The notes beneath the pieces are model-generated. The model was not told the origin of the DNA. It ran no database searches and saw only the letters and a program-made list of their open reading frames with translations. Positions 1 through 4,643 of a stretch of DNA of 31,466 nt are shown here, piece after piece. The translations under genes and the position numbers were made by a program. Position 1 is the stretch's first letter. Each line of letters starts with the position of its first letter. Source of the stretch: a virus; IMG/VR virus record IMGVR_UViG_3300031857_000874, positions 1-31,466 of that record; one strand, 5' to 3'.

Positions 1-240
1 TCTCATTTCCCATGCATAGATTGTGCCAGAGGAATCGTTAATTCTGGTATAATAAGAGTAATCGTAAGCAATAAAAATCTAGATGCGTTTTCGCATAAAG
101 ATTCTATGTATTACGAACACAAAAACAGAACTATCGAGATGTTCAGACAAACAAAAGTAACTCTTAAAATCTTTGGTGAAGAAGATAATTCTGGAGATTT
201 TTTAGATAATGAAGACTTGACTAAGTTGTGGGGTGTGTGA
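1..240 (+). CDS. cd: Deoxycytidylate (dCMP) deaminase, C-terminal part (5' end outside window)
   Basis: The reading frame is open from base 1 to the TGA at 238-240 and gives 79 residues. It starts within the zinc-site motif HFPCIDCARGIVNSGI, whose PC-x2-C pair supplies two of the zinc-binding cysteines in the cytidine/dCMP deaminase family. The upstream HAE motif lies outside the window. The tail, with a tyrosine- and histidine-rich stretch and then a final beta-strand, fits the end of phage dCMP deaminases. In T4-like phages the enzyme converts dCMP to dUMP for thymidylate synthesis in the cytoplasm. A related family such as ComEB would look similar over this short stretch. The gene ends 12 bases before the next ATG, and its last codons contain the -35 box of a promoter for the downstream genes. 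Confidence 0.83.
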   Translation, partial: SHFPCIDCARGIVNSGIIRVIVSNKNLDAFSHKDSMYYEHKNRTIEMFRQTKVTLKIFGEEDNSGDFLDNEDLTKLWGV

Positions 241-246
241 TATAAT
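217..246 (+). promoter_or_regulatory. Sigma70-like promoter (TTGACT - 18 nt - TATAAT)
   Basis: TTGACT at 217-222 and a perfect TATAAT at 241-246 are separated by 18 nt, close to the ideal host sigma70 layout. The -35 box lies in the last codons of the dCMP deaminase gene. The expected transcription start, 6-7 nt after the -10 box, falls on or next to the ATG at 253. It probably drives the small-gene cluster that follows as an early or middle unit. Confidence 0.6.
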
Positions 247-252
247 AGTTAT

Positions 253-525
253 ATGATTAAAAAATCAATCTACAGAAGAAACAAAAGAAATATTAGGTCC
301 AGGTCTGGGTTTTATTCTTGGTCTGGGTCTTGGTCTTATTCTGGATCTGGGTCTGGGTATTGGTCTTATTCTGGATCTGGGTCTGGGTTTTATTCTTGGT
401 CTGGGTCTTGGTCTGGGTCTTATTCTGGCTCTTATTCTGGCTCTTATTCTGGGTCTTGCTCTTGGTCTAGGTCTGGGTCTAGGTCTGGATCTTGGTCATC
501 TACCCTATTGACGACGAATAATTAG
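253..525 (+). CDS. Low-complexity Ser-X dipeptide-repeat protein (90 aa)
   Basis: I recognise no family. The protein has a basic head (about residues 1-18, rich in Lys and Arg). About 65 residues follow in which every second residue is serine, alternating with Gly, Trp, Tyr, Arg, Cys or Phe, and a short tail ends the protein (STLLTTNN). The repeat uses almost only TCT for serine, so the DNA itself is a degenerate hexamer repeat. No Shine-Dalgarno sequence precedes the ATG; a TATAAT box ends 6 nt upstream, so the message may be leaderless. The composition resembles low-complexity aromatic/Ser/Gly/Arg sequences that self-associate or bind nucleic acid, but that is only an analogy. The uninterrupted frame over a repeat that would tolerate frameshifts argues for translation. 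It could instead be an unexpressed repeat. Confidence 0.5.
   Translation: MIKKSIYRRNKRNIRSRSGFYSWSGSWSYSGSGSGYWSYSGSGSGFYSWSGSWSGSYSGSYSGSYSGSCSWSRSGSRSGSWSSTLLTTNN
302..494 (+). repeat. Degenerate GT-rich hexanucleotide repeat (TCTGGN-like) with nested direct repeats
   Basis: The + strand is almost free of A and C here and is built of 6-nt units such as TCTGGG, TCTTGG, TCTGGA and TCTTAT. A 35-nt block at 302-336 recurs identically at 380-414. Two 30-nt units at 331-360 and 361-390 are in direct tandem with one difference. Three copies of a 12-nt unit (TCTTATTCTGGC and variants) lie at about 417-452. All units are multiples of three and stay in frame with the surrounding CDS. Confidence 0.85.
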
Positions 526-542
526 AGAAAGGAAAAAGTGAA

Positions 543-1052
543 ATGAAATATAAAGAAAAAGAGATTTTAGATAATGTGCTAGAATATATTGTAACAACTT
601 ATTCGCAACATTATAATTCAAAAGATAATATTCAAGTGAACGATCTTATTATGGCTATAGGTCATGGAGAAGGTTCGTATGTTGCGAACGCTATTGAATA
701 TCTGGCTCGTTACGGTAAGAAAGACGGTAAGAATGTTAAGGATCTCTACAAAGCAATCCATAATATTATTTTCTTAATCTATCTAAATCACGAAAAAGAT
801 GAAGTAATTGATGATTCTGATAATCTAAAAGAAAGAATTGACAGTTCAATTCAAAATGTTAGATTAGTTAATACTGACAATTCAAAGTTTGGTTCCGATT
901 TTGGAACAAATTATCTCGGTACAGATGATTTTAATTTTATACAGATGGGTACACCTATTCTGGACTCACCTGACTTGCGTGGATTCACTAATAAATCTAA
1001 AAAATCTATAGATGATTACTGGCACGATAAAAAGAAAAAGAAAAAGGAATAA
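543..1052 (+). CDS. DUF3310-like phage protein (169 aa)
   Basis: Residues about 20-85 follow the layout of DUF3310 (SaV-like) phage proteins: an HY near the start, then a hydrophobic helix, then a stretch like ANAIEYLARYGKKDGKNVKD, then DLYKAIHNI and a hydrophobic helix. The family is widespread in phages and is often loosely annotated as a nucleotide kinase, but its function is unknown. The C-terminal half (about 90-169) is acidic and then ends in a lysine run; I see no known domain there. The start follows a purine-rich Shine-Dalgarno-like stretch (AGAAAGGAAAAAG) 4-15 nt upstream. The TAA overlaps the spacer to the next ATG by only 1 nt, which suggests translational coupling in a four-gene small-ORF cluster. 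Confidence 0.72.
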   Translation: MKYKEKEILDNVLEYIVTTYSQHYNSKDNIQVNDLIMAIGHGEGSYVANAIEYLARYGKKDGKNVKDLYKAIHNIIFLIYLNHEKDEVIDDSDNLKERIDSSIQNVRLVNTDNSKFGSDFGTNYLGTDDFNFIQMGTPILDSPDLRGFTNKSKKSIDDYWHDKKKKKKE

Positions 1053-1053
1053 T

Positions 1054-1365
1054 ATGACACAAGAAGAATTTATTGAATATCGTAATAAGTTAATCAAGAC
1101 TCTAAAAGAAAATATCTGTTTAATCTCGTTCACTAAGACAAACGGAGAAATTCGTGAAATGTTATGTACAAATAACTCTTCTTACACACCAAAGAAAGTT
1201 ATGCTTGAAGGGCAGGTTATTAAACCTCGTAAAGAAAACGAATCAGTAATTCCTACCTTCGACCTAAATAAAAAAGAATATAGAAGTTTCAAGATTCAGA
1301 ATCTTCTAGATATCAAAATTCTTTCTCAGAAGGAGTTTGAGAATTATGGGCAAGCTACTAATTAG
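1054..1365 (+). CDS. WYL_2/DUF2693-like SH3-barrel phage protein (103 aa)
   Basis: The N-terminal helix (about residues 1-20) is followed by LISFTKTNGEIREMLCT, a mid-loop, and a C-terminal block PTFDLNKKEYRSFKIQNLL. This matches the pattern of small phage proteins in the DUF2693/WYL_2 family, in which a beta-hairpin with TKxxGExRxM(x)CT is followed by VxDxxKxxWRSFRxD. Those proteins are predicted Sm/SH3-like barrels of unknown role. The ATG at 1054 lies two bases after the previous stop and has AAAAAGGA upstream, so I prefer it to the in-frame ATG at 1012 inside the preceding gene. The gene overlaps the next one by 20 nt. Confidence 0.7.
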   Translation: MTQEEFIEYRNKLIKTLKENICLISFTKTNGEIREMLCTNNSSYTPKKVMLEGQVIKPRKENESVIPTFDLNKKEYRSFKIQNLLDIKILSQKEFENYGQATN

Positions 1366-1705
1366 TTTTTTATTGATCTTCGCAACCGTAGAACCAATTT
1401 TCGCCAATCATTGGAGATGGCGTAATAGAAATAGATATAATACACACTACCATTATCCTACGAATGGATATTCAAGTAGAACATCAGGAACTGGTATTTC
1501 TCCAGGAGCAGCAACAGCAATAGGATTAGGTGTTGGTGTTTTAGGATTTGTCGTTGGTAGAGCTACTAAGAAAACAAATGAATCTTCTGACTCAAAGATT
1601 GAGTGTAAAGAATTTCCTATCTTAGTAACAATAGATGGAGAAGAAAAGAAAGCGAAAGTTACAAAATGTAAAACGCAAGATGGAAATTGGCAAATACCAG
1701 ATTAA
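1346..1705 (+). CDS. Small exported protein with signal peptide and Gly-rich membrane segment (119 aa)
   Basis: I recognise no family. Residues 1-21 form a good Sec signal peptide (MGK, then a hydrophobic core, ending in FA just before NHW). A Trp/Arg/Asn/Tyr-rich polar stretch follows at about 22-45. A glycine-rich hydrophobic segment (AIGLGVGVLGFVVG, about 57-72) is typical of glycine-zipper membrane helices. The C-terminal region is polar with two cysteines. The ATG at 1346 has AAGGAG just upstream; the in-frame TTG at 1337 overlaps that Shine-Dalgarno and is less likely. The protein is probably delivered to the host envelope, where it could act in superinfection exclusion or lysis timing, but this is guesswork from the topology. 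It is the last gene of the small cluster before a palindrome. Confidence 0.62.
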   Translation: MGKLLISFLLIFATVEPIFANHWRWRNRNRYNTHYHYPTNGYSSRTSGTGISPGAATAIGLGVGVLGFVVGRATKKTNESSDSKIECKEFPILVTIDGEEKKAKVTKCKTQDGNWQIPD

Positions 1706-1718
1706 CTTATCTAAATAC

Positions 1719-1750
1719 TTCTGTAGCAAGTTTTAAAACTTGCTACAGAA
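1719..1750. promoter_or_regulatory. 32-nt perfect palindrome (operator or RNA hairpin)
   Basis: Two 16-nt arms (TTCTGTAGCAAGTTTT and its exact reverse complement) meet without a spacer. As RNA it would form a stem of about 14 bp with a UUAA loop. There is no U-run after it, so it is a poor intrinsic terminator. The right arm contains the -35 hexamer of the promoter that faces the modification operon, so a dimeric repressor or activator site is plausible. Confidence 0.6.
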
Positions 1751-1768
1751 CACATTATAAGGTATAAT
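1740..1768 (+). promoter_or_regulatory. Sigma70-like promoter for the DNA-modification operon (TTGCTA - 17 nt - TATAAT)
   Basis: TTGCTA at 1740-1745 and a perfect TATAAT at 1763-1768 are spaced by exactly 17 nt. The predicted start is near 1775, followed by an AAGGA Shine-Dalgarno and the ATG at 1785. The -35 lies inside the right arm of the 32-nt palindrome, which would place expression of the oxygenase and glycosyltransferase genes under control of whatever binds there. Confidence 0.55.
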
Positions 1769-1784
1769 AAAGTATAAGGACTAT

Positions 1785-3068
1785 ATGAAAACAATTTATC
1801 TAAAAAATAGATTTGAAGTTGGTGAAAAATTATTAGGAACTTTTTTAGATGATTCTCACTATGATATTCTAATACAAGAAGATTGTGATGTGTACAAACC
1901 CATTCCTCCAACAGATAAGAATCCAAACTTAGAAGATTATCTTCTACTTAAATTTCGTAAGGGTGTATTCTCTCCTGAGATGCAAGTTACTGCTTATCAA
2001 AGTTTGCGAGAAGCTGCTGGTGAATCACAGAATCGTGGTATCGCTGCTGGTCCAAGAACTGAGAAGTCTACTGGTCGTGACTGGGTAACTCTTCTACAAG
2101 AAAAAGTTTTAGAGACTTTATCTGGTACAATGACAACAGTTACATCTGATAATCCGGTTGATGATATGTATGTGAAGTATAAGAATTCTACAGAAGTTGG
2201 ATCAAGAGGATCTGTTTGGTTAACACAGAAGAGACCAAAAGATTTCGACTTTGATGTTTGGGCTCATTCTGTAAAGAATCTATCTCCTAACGAAAGACTA
2301 GAAGAAGTCGAAAAGATTTATGATTGGATCTCAGATACTTCTTATGCCAATCCAGTAAATAGTGGTATTGCTGGATATTTTGATCGTTATCCTAGAATTC
2401 CTTATTGCCGCACCACTTCTTATTCAACAAATCATAATGATAAATTCAAAGCCTCTATTCCTTTTATTGAAAGAATTTCCGAGTTATTCAAGGAATTAAT
2501 TCCTGGTCGTTGGGAAGTTCAAAATAGAGAAGTACTAAAGTTAGATCCTTCATTCAGAATTGGAAACTCTGCATACACAACTATTACAGTTAATAAGACT
2601 TATAGAACAGCAGCGCATCGTGATGCTGGTGATCTAAAAGAAGGTTTTGGTAATTTATCTGTTGTTTCGAACGGTGTTCCTTATACTGGCGCTTATCTTG
2701 TATTTCCTGAGTTCAGAGCAGCTGTTGATGTTCAACCTGGTGATGTAATTATGATGGATGTTCATGAGATTCATGGTAATACTTCTATTGGTGGTGAAGG
2801 AGAAAGAATCTCAGTTGTTTGTTATATGCGTGAGAAAATGGCTGATTGTAAGAGTAAGGCTTATGAAGACACAAGATACAATTTCGTTGAGAATCGTCGA
2901 TTAAATAACAAGCATCCTTTGTGGCACGAAAGATGGAATGGTGTTTCAAAAGGAATGTGGGAAACAGAAGAGTGGTATAAGTATCTAGTGGATAATGGGT
3001 TACACGAATATGCTGCACAGATTGAAGATAATATTTATGGAAAGAAAGCTGGAGTGTTGGATATCTAA
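1785..3068 (+). CDS. TET/JBP-like 2-oxoglutarate/Fe(II) DNA oxygenase (427 aa)
   Basis: The C-terminal half carries a complete double-stranded beta-helix oxygenase signature. It has H278-R-D280 (in AAHRDAGD), a beta-stretch with GAYLVFPEFRAAVDVQPGD, a second metal ligand H330 in IHGNTS, and R341 in ERISVVCY as the likely 2-oxoglutarate clamp. Spacing and context match phage TET/JBP proteins, which hydroxylate 5-methylcytosine or thymine in DNA. The N-terminal 200 residues include a stretch with GTFLDDSHYDILIQED, but I see no separate domain. The two genes directly downstream look like TET-associated glycosyltransferases, which strongly supports a DNA-modifying role. Its stop shares a base with the next start (TAATG). 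Whether the substrate is 5mC, T or another base cannot be told here; no DNA methyltransferase is in the window. Confidence 0.78.
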   Translation: MKTIYLKNRFEVGEKLLGTFLDDSHYDILIQEDCDVYKPIPPTDKNPNLEDYLLLKFRKGVFSPEMQVTAYQSLREAAGESQNRGIAAGPRTEKSTGRDWVTLLQEKVLETLSGTMTTVTSDNPVDDMYVKYKNSTEVGSRGSVWLTQKRPKDFDFDVWAHSVKNLSPNERLEEVEKIYDWISDTSYANPVNSGIAGYFDRYPRIPYCRTTSYSTNHNDKFKASIPFIERISELFKELIPGRWEVQNREVLKLDPSFRIGNSAYTTITVNKTYRTAAHRDAGDLKEGFGNLSVVSNGVPYTGAYLVFPEFRAAVDVQPGDVIMMDVHEIHGNTSIGGEGERISVVCYMREKMADCKSKAYEDTRYNFVENRRLNNKHPLWHERWNGVSKGMWETEEWYKYLVDNGLHEYAAQIEDNIYGKKAGVLDI

Positions 3069-3844
3069 TGGGTATATTTTATACAATACAATCTGCAAAT
3101 AGAGAATTTTCAGTTCCTATTATGAATAATGTTCTTAAAGAAGTAGAACATTATTGGGTAATTCCGAGAAGTAACTACGAAGCATATTCAAAAGCAGGTG
3201 CAAAGAATATATTATTGGTTGATGGCGAATTACCAATGAAATCTAAGCAATTGAATATTTCTCTAGAATTTGCTTTTGATAGAAATCAATACTGCGTTAC
3301 TATGGATGATGATTATATTTCGTCGAATGTGTTAGATTTACAAAATAATAAAAAGAAATCTAAACATATTGAAATAATAAAAGTTGTCGATGAATTGCAT
3401 TCGACTTTAGAAAATTCTAATTATTATCTTGCTGGAGTTCCGTCAAATACAAATCCTTTTTATGCGAATAATTCAATATCTAAAAAAGGAATGATATCAG
3501 GACAGTTTATGGTTCATAAACCACAAGAAAAAGTGAGATTTGATGAATCTGTAGCTTTTTTGGAAGATTTTGATTATGTAATCAATCATCATATAACTTA
3601 TGGTGGTCTAGATAAACATAATAGATTTCTAATAAATTATCATATGATCAATAGAGGAAAATTTCTTAAAAATAATGGTGTTGGTGGATACGATCTAAAT
3701 CTAAGAAAAGAACAAAATTTATTATGTACCATTGATCATATTTCTAAGAAATGGAATAATCCGAATCTAATTATTGAATATAATGGATTTGGTAAGTCGC
3801 TACATAAAAAAGTTAAGTGGTCTAAATTAAAAAGTACAATTTAG
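3068..3844 (+). CDS. TAGT-like glycosyltransferase, first copy (258 aa)
   Basis: The layout is that of a GT-A-type glycosyltransferase. An N-terminal strand-helix region is followed by MDDDYIS with D80-D81-D82 as a DxD-like metal/nucleotide-sugar site. A stretch with LAGVPSNTNPFYANNSIS then GMISGQFMVH comes next, followed by VRFDESVAFLEDFDYV. These blocks line up with those of the next gene (CDDD, SNPYFMKDNIGKG, then GSCYG, then LEDKEDFERTL), so the two are distant paralogues. Family knowledge: TET-associated glycosyltransferases are predicted or shown to add sugars to hydroxylated bases in phage DNA. Start and upstream stop overlap in TAATG, so translation is coupled to the oxygenase. The assignment is less certain than for the second copy; it could be another GT-A enzyme acting on the same modified base. 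Confidence 0.62.
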   Translation: MGIFYTIQSANREFSVPIMNNVLKEVEHYWVIPRSNYEAYSKAGAKNILLVDGELPMKSKQLNISLEFAFDRNQYCVTMDDDYISSNVLDLQNNKKKSKHIEIIKVVDELHSTLENSNYYLAGVPSNTNPFYANNSISKKGMISGQFMVHKPQEKVRFDESVAFLEDFDYVINHHITYGGLDKHNRFLINYHMINRGKFLKNNGVGGYDLNLRKEQNLLCTIDHISKKWNNPNLIIEYNGFGKSLHKKVKWSKLKSTI

Positions 3845-3851
3845 GAGTTAT

Positions 3852-4643
3852 ATGTCTGATTTTATTTTTGTTGTTCCTTCTTATAAAAGAGCAAAAACTT
3901 TTGCAACTAAAACATTAAGTACATTGAATAGAAATGATGTAGATATTAATAATATCTATTGTTTCTTATCTGATGAGAATGAATTATCTGAATATAAAGA
4001 TGAATGTGAGAAAGTCGGACTAACGCCACATATTATTCCTTCTGTTAAAACACTAGCAGGTAATCGTAATTTTATTGTAAATTACTTTCCAGAAGGAACT
4101 AAGTTAGTTTGGTGCGACGACGATCTAGATAAGATTATGTTCCGAAAAGATGAAAAGACACTGGTCGAGTGTACAAATTTTAAAGAACATATTGTAACTG
4201 CGTTTAGAGCCTGCGAAAAAGAAGGATCATATATCTGGGGAATTTATGCAGCATCAAATCCTTACTTTATGAAAGATAATATCGGTAAAGGTTTGTATTA
4301 CATCATTGGTTCTTGCTATGGTACTATTAATCGACACTCTGATGTTGCTTATGTTGGATTAGAAGATAAAGAAGATTTCGAACGGACTCTTAAATATTAC
4401 TCTCAAGATGGTGTTGTTCTGAGAATTAATTATCTGACAGTTTCTTCCGCTTATTATAAAGAGCCTGGTGGTATGCAAGAAACAAGAACTGAACAGAGAA
4501 TTGACGAATCTGCAAAGTTCTTAGAATCTAAGTATCCAGATCTATGTACATATTATATTCGCAAAACCACCGGGCACGCCGAACTGAGATTAAGAGATAA
4601 GAGGCTAAAGGTTAGTTCTAATACTCTTGATGCTTTCTTTTAA
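3852..4643 (+). CDS. TET-associated glycosyltransferase (TAGT), second copy (263 aa)
   Basis: Several blocks are typical of TAGT proteins. VVPSYKRA near the N-terminus is followed by LAGNRNFIV, then WCDDDLD with D89-D90-D91 as the metal/nucleotide-sugar site. WGIYAASNPYFMKDN, IIGSCYGT and GLEDKEDFERTLKYYSQDG come next, followed by YYKEPGGMQ with an arginine-rich end. The enzyme would transfer a sugar onto the hydroxymethyl group made by the oxygenase two genes upstream. A clear AGGAG Shine-Dalgarno precedes the ATG, 7 nt after the previous stop. The stop codon overlaps the stop of the convergent tape-measure gene within TTAA. This is the last gene of the three-gene modification operon. Confidence 0.75.
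   Translation: MSDFIFVVPSYKRAKTFATKTLSTLNRNDVDINNIYCFLSDENELSEYKDECEKVGLTPHIIPSVKTLAGNRNFIVNYFPEGTKLVWCDDDLDKIMFRKDEKTLVECTNFKEHIVTAFRACEKEGSYIWGIYAASNPYFMKDNIGKGLYYIIGSCYGTINRHSDVAYVGLEDKEDFERTLKYYSQDGVVLRINYLTVSSAYYKEPGGMQETRTEQRIDESAKFLESKYPDLCTYYIRKTTGHAELRLRDKRLKVSSNTLDAFF

Noticed and set aside
253-525. G-quadruplex array in the GT-rich repeat
   Set aside because: G runs are mostly two, with occasional three, so a stable quadruplex is not supported; the in-frame codon pattern explains the bias.
1012-1053. Upstream in-frame start for the WYL_2-like gene
   Set aside because: It would overlap the previous gene by 41 nt and lacks a ribosome binding site, while the ATG at 1054 has one and fits the family N-terminus.
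1719-1750. Intrinsic terminator
   Set aside because: The hairpin is strong but no T-run follows on either strand; a regulatory palindrome fits better.
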